Shown: in pieces, positions 54,881 through 62,524 of the stretch
Position numbering within the stretch: the first letter of the stretch is position 1
Layout of the letters: each line of letters begins with the position of its first letter
NCBI RefSeq assembly: GCF_003112535.1
Contig: NZ_BEWA01000002.1
Location: 124,001 to 188,000 of the forward strand
DNA: 64,000 nt
Source: Streptomyces rishiriensis
Lineage (GTDB): Bacteria > Actinomycetota > Actinomycetes > Streptomycetales > Streptomycetaceae
Direction: 5' to 3'
The notes under the pieces: model-generated
Told to the model about the DNA's origin: nothing
Databases searched by the model: none
What the model saw: only the letters and a program-made list of their open reading frames with translations
Translations under genes and position numbers: made by a program

Positions 54881-56470
54881 ATGTCAGTTCTCGGCAGGAC
54901 CCTGCCGACGGCGGCGGCCGTGGCGGCCCTCACGGGCGGAATGCTCTGCGCGGCGCCCGCGCATGCCGTGGTGGGCGGCGGCACGGCCACCACGTCCGAC
55001 TGGATGGTGCAGATCCACGCCACCCAGCCCGACGGGAGCGTGCGGATCTGCGGCGGCGCGGCCGTGGGCGCGCACAAGGTGGTGACGTCCGCGGGCTGCG
55101 TGACGGGAGCCAAGAGCGTGCGGGTGGCCTCCGGCACCACCAGCCTCCTGGCGGAGACGGAGATGGACCCCGGGGGCGAGGACTCCAACGCCTCGGTGGT
55201 GAAACGCACCTGGACGGCGCCGGGCTACGACCCCGCGACCGGCCGCGACGACATCGCGGTCCTCACCACGCGCGACCCGCTGCACACCTCCGCCTACGTG
55301 CGTCCGGCCGCCTCCTGGGACATCGGCGCGGACACGCCCGGGACGGTCGGCGCCCTCGCCGGCTGGGGCAGCACCAGCGGCGACTCCCGGACGCCCTCCC
55401 CCAACCTGCGCAGGGCGTCTCTGGAGGTCCGGCCCGACACGGAGTGCGCCGAGGCCGCCGGGGCGGCGTGGACGCCGGGACGGATGTTCTGTACCACTCC
55501 CCCGCCTCCTGAGCAGGACACCGGCGGCGGGACGCCGTGCACGGGCGACGAGGGCGGTCCGCTGGTCGTCAACGGCCGGCTCGTCGGCGTCTACTCCCGC
55601 CCGACCGGCTCCAGTTGCACCGCCGAGGGCAGCCGTGCCGTGTTCACCAAGGTGAGCGCCCTCATCGGGCAGATGAGCGCCCGGATCAACGACACCGACC
55701 TGAACGGTGACGGCTTGGCCGACCTGTTCGCGATGACACCGGCCGGCAAGCGGTACGAGTACGACAGCACCGGCAGCGGTCTGAAGCCCCGCAGCCAGTG
55801 GCCCACCCTCACCGCGCCCTACAGCCGCTACCGGCAGGTCGACGTGAACGGGGACGGATTCCAGGATTACGTCTACCGGACCGCCTCGGGCGATCTCTAC
55901 CAGAGCTACGACGTCTACGTCTACGAGGGCTGGGGGAACTGGACCCGCGACCGCTACGAGACGAAGATCGGCAGCGGCTGGAACAGCATGCGGTCGATCA
56001 CCGTCCCCGGCGACGTCAGCGGCGACGGCGTCCCCGACATCGTCACGGTCGACGGCAACGGCGTGCAGTGGGTCTACGCCTTCCGGCCGGGCGCCGGCCA
56101 GGGCCTCAGCGGCAAGTGGAAGACCGGCACCGGCTGGGCCGGATACACCCTCTTCGGCAGCGGCGACTACACGGGCGACGGCAAGCCCGACCTGCTCGCC
56201 CGCGACACCGCCGGCCGGCTGTGGATCTACAAGGGCACGGGCAGGGGCGACGCTCCCTGGCAGGCCCGCGCCCAGGTCGGCCGCAGCGGCTGGAACTACA
56301 CCGCGTACGCGGCGTCCGGTGACACCGACGGCGACGGCAGGGCGGACTTCTACGCCCGGGACAGCGCCGGCTACCTCTGGCTGTACAAGGGCACCGGCAA
56401 CGCCTCGGCGCCCTTCCAGAACCGGGTGAAGATCGGCGGCGGCTGGAACGTCTACAGCCTCATCAGCTGA
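54881..56470 (+). CDS. secreted trypsin-fold pseudoprotease with FG-GAP repeats
   Basis: 529 residues. The signal peptide ends APAHA at residue 29, and mature VVGGG follows directly, like IVGG of active trypsin. The S1 domain keeps Asp124 (GRDDIAVL), the Cys57-Cys73 pair and the GWGS strand. However, the catalytic His is Gly72 (VVTSAGC for VLTAAHC) and the catalytic Ser is Glu224 (CTGDEGGPL for GDSGGPL). Five Ca-binding FG-GAP motifs follow (LNGDGLADLF, VNGDGFQDYV, VSGDGVPDIV, YTGDGKPDLL, TDGDGRADFY). It is probably a binding protein on or outside the wall rather than an enzyme. GGGGGGAA precedes the ATG. Confidence 0.85.
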   Translation: MSVLGRTLPTAAAVAALTGGMLCAAPAHAVVGGGTATTSDWMVQIHATQPDGSVRICGGAAVGAHKVVTSAGCVTGAKSVRVASGTTSLLAETEMDPGGEDSNASVVKRTWTAPGYDPATGRDDIAVLTTRDPLHTSAYVRPAASWDIGADTPGTVGALAGWGSTSGDSRTPSPNLRRASLEVRPDTECAEAAGAAWTPGRMFCTTPPPPEQDTGGGTPCTGDEGGPLVVNGRLVGVYSRPTGSSCTAEGSRAVFTKVSALIGQMSARINDTDLNGDGLADLFAMTPAGKRYEYDSTGSGLKPRSQWPTLTAPYSRYRQVDVNGDGFQDYVYRTASGDLYQSYDVYVYEGWGNWTRDRYETKIGSGWNSMRSITVPGDVSGDGVPDIVTVDGNGVQWVYAFRPGAGQGLSGKWKTGTGWAGYTLFGSGDYTGDGKPDLLARDTAGRLWIYKGTGRGDAPWQARAQVGRSGWNYTAYAASGDTDGDGRADFYARDSAGYLWLYKGTGNASAPFQNRVKIGGGWNVYSLIS

Positions 56471-56495
56471 CCCGGCACGCTGCCCTTGCACGAAC

Positions 56496-56536
56496 GAGGT
56501 GGCGCCCGGCCGGAACTCCCGGCCGGGCGCCACCTC
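56496..56536. terminator. bidirectional terminator between convergent genes
   Basis: Perfect 18-bp stem (56496-56513 / 56519-56536) with a 5-nt loop, between the pseudoprotease and glycosyltransferase genes. Confidence 0.8.
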
Positions 56537-56551
56537 ACGTCGTACGTCGCG

Positions 56552-57931
56552 TCACGAGCCGACGATCTCCCGCAGCCGCTCCTCGAACGGGATGAGCGTC
56601 GCCTCGCGGGTGTACGTCTGCGCGTGCTGCTGGGCCACCGCACGCTGGTCCGGCGTGAGATCACGGGCCGCCTTGCCCGCCGCCACCATCGACGCGGCCA
56701 GCGCGTCCACGTCCAGGCTGTTGGCGTTGAACCACAGCGGATAGCCGTCGAGCACATCCTGCGCGGCGATACCCGGCTGGTGCACCGAGACGATCGGGTG
56801 ACCGGACGCCATGTACTCGAAGATCTTGCCCGAGGTGACGTACCGGCCGCCGCCCGCCAGGAAGACCAGGACGTCCGCATCCTCGTAGACCCGGCCGACC
56901 TCGGTCTTGGAGACCGGGCCGAGGTAGCGCAGACCGTTGTCTTCCACGCCCTCCAGGTGGTCGCCGTCCTCGTTGAGGCCGAGGCGCGCCCTGAGCGCTC
57001 CGGGGCTGTTCTTGAAGAAGCCGAGGTGACCGTGGAGCTGCAGCTCGGCGTCGGCCAGATCGGGATGCCGTCTGGCGATCTTGAACGCCTCGGCCATCTC
57101 GTCCAACGGCTGCTTCGCCGTGAGGGTGCCGAGGTAGGCGAACTTCAGCGGGCGCGGCTGGTCCTGGCCGGCCTCGCTCACGGCCGGCTCCCCGGCGGCG
57201 CCGCTCTCGGCCGGCAGAAGCACGTCCGGGTCCCAGCCGTTGGGCACGACCATCATGCGGTCCGCCACGTCCGGGTAGCGCTCGGCGTGCCAGCCGCGCA
57301 GCGCCTCGTTGACGAAGACGGAGGCCGAGGCCTTCGCCAGCATCCGCTTCTCCCACCCCCACGCGATGTGGCCCTCGGGGAAGGCCGGCTCGTCCTGGAA
57401 GATCTCCAGCGTCCACGAGTCCCGGTAGTCCATGACGTACGGGACGCCCGTGAGCTTGTTGAACATCCAGGCCGCGCCGAACGAGGCGAAGGGGTTGCCG
57501 GTCGCGATGACCACGTCGAACCGCTTCTTGGAATGCAGCTTCAGCGCCCGTACGACGGACGCCCACGCCCAGGAGGAGTAGCGCTCGGGGAAGAGCTTCG
57601 TCTGGCTGAACTGGTAGACCCGCTTGGCCATCAGCGGGAAGCTGCGGCGCAGCCAGCTGAACTCCCGCAGATCGTGCTGCCAGGTGTAGTGGTTCAGCGA
57701 GGGACGCTCGACGCGGATGCTGGGGTCGACGGTCTTCGACAGCTCCTCGTCGACGGAGCCGATCACGTCGTAGAGGAAGTCGAGCGGAGCCGCGCAGACC
57801 GTGACGTCCCACCCCTTCTCCACCAGGTGGTTGGCCGTGGCGCGGGCGCGGTAGACGCCACTCGCCCGCGACGGCGGAAAGTAGAACGCCAGATAGAGCA
57901 CGCGGGGGCGCCGGTCGCTACGGTTCTTCAT
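56552..57931 (-). CDS. family 4 glycosyltransferase
   Basis: 459 residues. The N-terminal acceptor domain (RVLYLAFYFPPSRASGVYRA, FDVVIATGNPFASFGAAW, YVMDYRDSW) is followed by a donor domain (LKFAYLGTLTAKQPLDEMAE, VLVFLAGGGRYVTSGKIFEYMASGHPIV, quoted by its core GKIFEYMASGHPIV). The ATG at 57931 has GAGGAAG upstream. It is the last gene of a minus-strand series beginning with the GT4 at 59736. Sugar specificity cannot be read. Confidence 0.86.
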   Translation of the reverse strand: MKNRSDRRPRVLYLAFYFPPSRASGVYRARATANHLVEKGWDVTVCAAPLDFLYDVIGSVDEELSKTVDPSIRVERPSLNHYTWQHDLREFSWLRRSFPLMAKRVYQFSQTKLFPERYSSWAWASVVRALKLHSKKRFDVVIATGNPFASFGAAWMFNKLTGVPYVMDYRDSWTLEIFQDEPAFPEGHIAWGWEKRMLAKASASVFVNEALRGWHAERYPDVADRMMVVPNGWDPDVLLPAESGAAGEPAVSEAGQDQPRPLKFAYLGTLTAKQPLDEMAEAFKIARRHPDLADAELQLHGHLGFFKNSPGALRARLGLNEDGDHLEGVEDNGLRYLGPVSKTEVGRVYEDADVLVFLAGGGRYVTSGKIFEYMASGHPIVSVHQPGIAAQDVLDGYPLWFNANSLDVDALAASMVAAGKAARDLTPDQRAVAQQHAQTYTREATLIPFEERLREIVGS

Positions 57932-57948
57932 CGGTCTTCCTCGGTTGG

Positions 57949-58521
57949 TCAGCGAGCGGCTGAGTGCTGCACGGGCGCAGCGACGGGTGACGGTACGACG
58001 GAATCGACGCTGTAGGCGACGCGCGGGGTTCCCTGGCCGCCGGAATGCCAGGTCTCCAGCAGCTGCACCGCGTGCGGGATCGACAGGGCGTCGGCGACCA
58101 CGACGAGTTCGGGGCCGCCCTGCGCGCCGAAGCACCGCTGGACCATGCGTGCCCCGACAGCGGGCCACACCCTGCGGTGCAACGGCAGGAAGACCCGGCG
58201 GTGCACCCGCCCCGCCACCCGCTTCTCGTACGCCTTGAGGGCCTTCTGCGTCCGCGCCCTGAGCGGTCCGCGGCCGAGGGCGCCGGCCACGCTTCGGGGC
58301 GCCTTGTAGAGCACCGCGCGCTCGAGGCGGCGCGGCAGGTGCCGTGCCTCCAGCTCGTCCGGCGTCATCAGCTTCACGCCCGCGGCGAAGTCCTCGGTCG
58401 CCCAGCGCTTCTTGTCGTTCACCAGGACGACGACCCGGCCGCCCGCCTCGGCGACGGCAGCGGTTTCTTCGACCACGGCCCGCTTGCGTGCGGCGCCGAG
58501 GGCCAGGAACAGGACCTGCAT
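57949..58521 (-). CDS. stand-alone accessory protein of GT4 enzymes, function unknown
   Basis: 190 residues beginning MQVLFLALGAARKRAVVEET. It aligns by eye over its whole length with the C-terminal third of the fused protein at 52535 (LYKAPRSV vs VYRAPRAV; HRRVFLPLHRRVWPAV vs HKKVFNRTYKEVRPQL; end AYSVDSVV vs TTSLDRKV). Its first 40 residues also resemble that protein's N-terminus. It is a Rossmann-like domain without the GT signature. It lies 9 bp after the GT4 gene and 17 bp before the next, with GGAG before the ATG; operon-encoded partner of the GT4. Confidence 0.72.
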   Translation of the reverse strand: MQVLFLALGAARKRAVVEETAAVAEAGGRVVVLVNDKKRWATEDFAAGVKLMTPDELEARHLPRRLERAVLYKAPRSVAGALGRGPLRARTQKALKAYEKRVAGRVHRRVFLPLHRRVWPAVGARMVQRCFGAQGGPELVVVADALSIPHAVQLLETWHSGGQGTPRVAYSVDSVVPSPVAAPVQHSAAR

Positions 58522-58530
58522 GTCACTCCA

Positions 58531-59736
58531 TCACGGGGAGTCGGGGAACCAGAGTCGGTAGTGCGCCTGGGCCACGGCCTCGTAGCCGTAGTCCGCGGCG
58601 AGCTTCGCCCGGGCGCGGCCGAGGTCCAGCCCCTTGTCGAGGAAGCGGGCGCGCAGCCGGCGGAAGCCGTCGCTGATCGACTCGGCGTTCTCTTCGACGT
58701 CGATGAGCTCGCCCGCGGCGTCCTCGATGCCGGCGAGGATCTTCTGGGGTCCGCCGCATCGGGTGACCAGCACCGGCAGACCGGCGGCGAGCCCTTCGAC
58801 GATCGTCATGCCGAACGTCTCGTACCGGCTGGGATGCACCAGCAGGTCGTGCTCGCGCATCAGTTCCAGCGCCCGCTCATGGGGGATGGAGCCGAGCAGT
58901 TCGACCGCGTCGCCCAGGCCGAGTTCGGCGACGCGTTCGGTGAGCGGGCGGCGCAACGGGCCCTCACCGGCGAGGGTGAGGGTGAGGGTCGGGTCCTCGG
59001 CGTGGCACTGGGCGAACGCCTCGAGGAGCCAGCCCACGCCCTTGTGCTCGCCCAGGGTGCCGAGGTAGATCCACTTGGTGAGGTCCTTCACCGGCTCCGG
59101 TCGCGGGGCGTCGAAGGAGATCGGGTTCGGGATGCGCAGGATCTTGTCCGCGTGGTGCGGGAACTGGCGCTCCAGGGTCTCGGTGATCTTGTCACCGACG
59201 ACGAGGAAGCCGGTGACGCCCTCGAGGAGCTCGTCGTACAGCGGAACGGCGTCGGGATCGTCGAAGACCTTGTCCAGGAACGACGCGTGCTCGGTGACGA
59301 ACACCTTGGCGCCGGGCCGCGCGTTCTTCAGCGCCGCCCAGCCGCTGGGCAGGCCCACATGGGCGTGCACCACGTCGGCGGGAAGGGGCTTGCCGCCGAG
59401 CAGGCTGCGCAGCTGCCGTTCGTGGTTGAGCGCCTGGGCGCCGTGGTTCTGGCCGCGGGGAACGGTGACGGGATACTGCAGAAGTCCGGCGCCGCCCGCG
59501 GTGGGCACGCGGTGCACGGCCCGGGACATCAGCTTGGCGTTGGCCGCCTCGACGGCCTTGGTCGCCGCCGCGTCCATGGGGGCCACCCAAGGATCGCCGT
59601 GGTACACGGTGAGGCTGTCGCAACCCGGCGCCGTCGCCTCCACCATGGCCTGGACGAAGGACCCCCGGAAAGGCAATTCCCGCGTCGGATACCACGGCGT
59701 GATCACGGCCACATCCCGGGATGTTGCCTGCTTCAT
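58531..59736 (-). CDS. family 4 glycosyltransferase
   Basis: 401 residues. VAVITPWYPTRELPFRGSFV opens the acceptor domain, with HAHVGLPSGWAALK, VTEHASFLDKVFD, KWIYLGTLGEHKGVGWLLEA and the GT4 signature SRYETFGMTIVEGLAAGLPVL. It is closely similar to the middle part of the fused protein at 52535. AAGGAAG precedes the ATG. First gene of the three-gene minus-strand series. Confidence 0.9.
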   Translation of the reverse strand: MKQATSRDVAVITPWYPTRELPFRGSFVQAMVEATAPGCDSLTVYHGDPWVAPMDAAATKAVEAANAKLMSRAVHRVPTAGGAGLLQYPVTVPRGQNHGAQALNHERQLRSLLGGKPLPADVVHAHVGLPSGWAALKNARPGAKVFVTEHASFLDKVFDDPDAVPLYDELLEGVTGFLVVGDKITETLERQFPHHADKILRIPNPISFDAPRPEPVKDLTKWIYLGTLGEHKGVGWLLEAFAQCHAEDPTLTLTLAGEGPLRRPLTERVAELGLGDAVELLGSIPHERALELMREHDLLVHPSRYETFGMTIVEGLAAGLPVLVTRCGGPQKILAGIEDAAGELIDVEENAESISDGFRRLRARFLDKGLDLGRARAKLAADYGYEAVAQAHYRLWFPDSP

Positions 59737-59840
59737 GTCGACTTCCTTCGAGATTGCCCAGCGAGGCGTCAGATTATCACCGGCGTCGCGGACCGCTCGG
59801 GACCGGATCGGACCACTCGGGACCGGATCAGATCGGACCG

Positions 59841-59865
59841 GCCGCCGGTCCCGAGGACCGGCGGC
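59841..59865 (-). terminator. hairpin after the UDP-GlcNAc 2-epimerase gene
   Basis: Perfect 11-bp arms GCCGCCGGTCC / GGACCGGCGGC with a CGA loop, 10 bp past the stop. Upstream, CTCGGGACCGGATC occurs twice (about 59796 and 59817). Confidence 0.65.
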
Positions 59866-59874
59866 CCGAGCGGG

Positions 59875-60981
59875 TCACTCGCCGTTGCGGACCAGGGTCT
59901 GCCATTCCTCGAGGATGCGGACGACGTTGTGCGCGGCGCGCCCGTCACCGTACGGGGTGCCCTTGTCCGCGGTCGGCGCGTCACGGGTGACCTTGGCGGC
60001 CCACTCGGCGGCGGGCAGCGTGTGCGGGTCCGGGACGAGGACGTTCCAGCCGGTCTCGACCGTCTCCACCCACTCCGTCTCCGGACGGATCGTGGTGGTG
60101 ACGCGCTCCAGCAGGAACGCCTCCTTCTGCAGACCGCCGGAGTCGGTGACGACACCCGACGACGCCAGCACCGCGGCGATCAGACCGGCGTAGGGCAGCG
60201 GGCGGCCGACGTGCAGCGACCCCTTCGTCAGCTCGATGCCGTGCTCCTTGGCACGGGCGACGAGCCGCGGGTGCGCGAGCAGCGCGACGGGCACCGGCAG
60301 CCCGGCGAGGGAGTCGACGATCGCGGCGAGCCGCTCCGGGTCGTCCGTGTTGTCCGGCCGGTGGATCGTGGCCAGCAGGAACGGCTGCCCGGGGTCGATG
60401 CCCTCGGGCAGGACCGGCGCCGGGTGCTCGCCCGCGAGGACCGCGTCGCGGATCTTCAGGCAGATGTCGACCATGACGTCCCCGGCGAGCACCGCGCGCT
60501 GCTTCAGGCCCTCGTCGGCGAGGTGGCGCATGGCCTCCTCGGTCGGGGCGAGCAGCACGTCCGCGCTGTGGTCGGTGAGCACGCGGTTGTGCTCCTCCGG
60601 CATACGGCGGTTGAAGGACCGCAGGCCGGCCTCCAGGTGCGCGACCGGCAGGTGCATCTTCACGGCCGACAGGGCGCCGGCGATCGTGGAGTTGGTGTCG
60701 CCGTAGACCAGGACCCAGTCCGGCTGCTCCCGCTCGAAGACCGGGTCGAGGGCGGAGAGGACCGCACCGGTCTGCACTCCGTGGCTGCCCGAACCGACCC
60801 CGAGGTGAACGTCCGGGTCGGGAATGCCGAGCCCCTGGAAGAAGACGTCGGACAGATCCGCGTCGTAGTGCTGCCCGGTGTGCACAATGACATGCTCGTG
60901 TCCGGTCCCGGCGAACGCGGCCGCGATGGGCGCGAGCTTCACCAGTTGGGGCCGGGCTCCGACGATGCTGATGACTTTCAC
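59875..60981 (-). CDS. wecB: UDP-N-acetylglucosamine 2-epimerase (non-hydrolysing)
   Basis: 368 residues. Signatures: VISIVGARPQLVKLAPI, VYGDTNSTIAGALSA, AHLEAGLRSFNRRMPEEHNR, TDSGGLQKEAFLL. It converts UDP-GlcNAc to UDP-ManNAc in the cytoplasm. The GTG at 60981 (VKVISIVGARP) has GAAGAG upstream. A UDP-ManNAc dehydrogenase gene lies 250 bp upstream in the same direction, and together they give UDP-ManNAcA. A terminator hairpin (61170-61193) separates the two, so this gene may have its own promoter. MnaA is an equivalent name. Confidence 0.92.
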   Translation of the reverse strand: MKVISIVGARPQLVKLAPIAAAFAGTGHEHVIVHTGQHYDADLSDVFFQGLGIPDPDVHLGVGSGSHGVQTGAVLSALDPVFEREQPDWVLVYGDTNSTIAGALSAVKMHLPVAHLEAGLRSFNRRMPEEHNRVLTDHSADVLLAPTEEAMRHLADEGLKQRAVLAGDVMVDICLKIRDAVLAGEHPAPVLPEGIDPGQPFLLATIHRPDNTDDPERLAAIVDSLAGLPVPVALLAHPRLVARAKEHGIELTKGSLHVGRPLPYAGLIAAVLASSGVVTDSGGLQKEAFLLERVTTTIRPETEWVETVETGWNVLVPDPHTLPAAEWAAKVTRDAPTADKGTPYGDGRAAHNVVRILEEWQTLVRNGE

Positions 60982-61169
60982 TGCGCACTCTTCATTCTGG
61001 TCCGGGGCGGTGGGGAGATCGGCGTAATCATACTGGAGGCCCTGAGGCCCCCAGGGGCCGGAACTGCTGGGGCGCACGGCGCTTTCGCGCCCGCGGGCGG
61101 AGGGCCGGGACGACGTCCGTCGTCGCCGTCACCGCCGGCGAACCGGTGCGTCGGCGCCGTACCGAAGCC

Positions 61170-61193
61170 CCCGCCCCCGGTAACGGGGGCGGG
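61170..61193 (-). terminator. terminator after the nucleotide-sugar dehydrogenase gene
   Basis: Perfect arms CCCGCCCCCG (61170-61179) and CGGGGGCGGG (61184-61193) with a GTAA loop. GTTCGCGGAC is repeated just before it. Confidence 0.7.
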
Positions 61194-61231
61194 ACCACAG
61201 GACGGTTCGCGGACGTTCGCGGACGAGCGCC

Positions 61232-62515
61232 TCAGCCGCCGATGACGACGCGGCGGACGCCCTTCCAGGCCTCCGGGTCCGTCGTGCGACGGCCGTCGAC
61301 CAGGACGGTGACGTCCGGCAGGTCGGCCGGGGTCAGGGTGCGGTACTCGGCGTGGTCGGCCTGCAGGATCGCCGCGGTGACCTTCTCGCCCGCGTGCGGG
61401 GTGAGGCCGTGCGCGAGGAGCTCCGCGTCGGTGTACATCGGGTCCGAGACGAACGGGACCGCGCCGCGCGCCTTGAGGGCCTCGACGGTCGGGAAGACGC
61501 CCGAGAAGGCCGTCTCCTTCACGCCGCCGCGGTAGGCGGCGCCCAGGACGAGCACGTTCACACCGGTCAGGTCGCCGTACGCGGCGGCCAGCAGGTCGAC
61601 GGCGTACTCGGGCATCGCGGCGTTGGCCTCACGCGCGGAGCGCACGACGGTCGCGGCCGGGTCGTTCCACAGGTACATCCGCGGGTAGATCGGGATGCAG
61701 TGGCCGCCGACGGCGATGCCCGGCTGGTGGATGTGGCTGTAGGGCTGCGAGTTGCAGGCCTCGATGACCTTCTTGACGTCGATGTCGTTCTGGTCGGCGA
61801 AGCGCGCGAACTGGTTCGCCAGGCCGATGTTGACGTCCCGGTAGGTGGTCTCGGCGAGCTTGGCCAGCTCGGAGGCCTCCGCGGTGCCCAGGTCCCAGAC
61901 GCCGTTCGGCCGCGGCAGGTCGGCGCGCTCGTCGAAGTCGAGGACCTGCTCGTAGAACTCCACGCCACGGGCGCCGGACGCCTCGTCGATGCCGCCGACC
62001 AGCTTGGGGTAGCGGCGCAGGTCGGAGAAGACGCGGCCGGTCAGGACGCGCTCCGGGGAGAAGACGAGGTGGAAGTCGTCGCCCGCGGTCAGGCCGGAGC
62101 CCTCGGCCAGCATCGGCGCCCAGCGGGTGCGGGTGGTGCCGACCGGGAGGGTCGTCTCGTACGAGACCAGCGTGCCGGGCTTGAGGCCCTGCGCGATGGC
62201 CTTCGTCGCGGAGTCCATCCAGCCGAAGTCCGGGGTGCCCTCGGCGTCCACGAACAGCGGGACGACCACGACGACGGCCTCGGACTCGGCGACCGCGGAC
62301 GCGGTGTCGGTCGTCGCGCTCAGCAGCCCGGCGTCGACGGCCTGCTTCAGCTTGACGTCGAGGTCGTGCTCGCCGGGGAACGGCTCGACGCCGGCGTTGA
62401 CCAGCTCGACGACCTTCTCGTTGACGTCCGCGCCGATGACCCGGTGGCCCTTGGAGGCGAACTGCACGGCCAGCGGCAGGCCGATCTTGCCGAGTGCTAC
62501 TACACAGATGTTCAT
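61232..62515 (-). CDS. wecC: UDP-N-acetyl-D-mannosamine dehydrogenase type enzyme
   Basis: 427 residues of the UDP-glucose/UDP-ManNAc dehydrogenase family. The NAD site is ICVVALGKIGLPLAVQFA; the catalytic Cys is in AVGGHCIPIYPRMY; NVLVLGAAYRGGVKETAFSG starts the C-terminal domain. The GGHCIPIYP context and the adjacent 2-epimerase favour UDP-ManNAc as substrate, but other UDP-sugars cannot be excluded. The ATG lies 9 bp after the stop of the upstream glycosyltransferase gene, so the two are co-transcribed. Confidence 0.85.
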   Translation of the reverse strand: MNICVVALGKIGLPLAVQFASKGHRVIGADVNEKVVELVNAGVEPFPGEHDLDVKLKQAVDAGLLSATTDTASAVAESEAVVVVVPLFVDAEGTPDFGWMDSATKAIAQGLKPGTLVSYETTLPVGTTRTRWAPMLAEGSGLTAGDDFHLVFSPERVLTGRVFSDLRRYPKLVGGIDEASGARGVEFYEQVLDFDERADLPRPNGVWDLGTAEASELAKLAETTYRDVNIGLANQFARFADQNDIDVKKVIEACNSQPYSHIHQPGIAVGGHCIPIYPRMYLWNDPAATVVRSAREANAAMPEYAVDLLAAAYGDLTGVNVLVLGAAYRGGVKETAFSGVFPTVEALKARGAVPFVSDPMYTDAELLAHGLTPHAGEKVTAAILQADHAEYRTLTPADLPDVTVLVDGRRTTDPEAWKGVRRVVIGG

Positions 62516-62524
62516 GGAGGGTCG

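Noticed and set aside
54881..56470. Active secreted trypsin-like protease
   Set aside because: Catalytic His and Ser positions are Gly and Glu, so the simple protease call is not supported.
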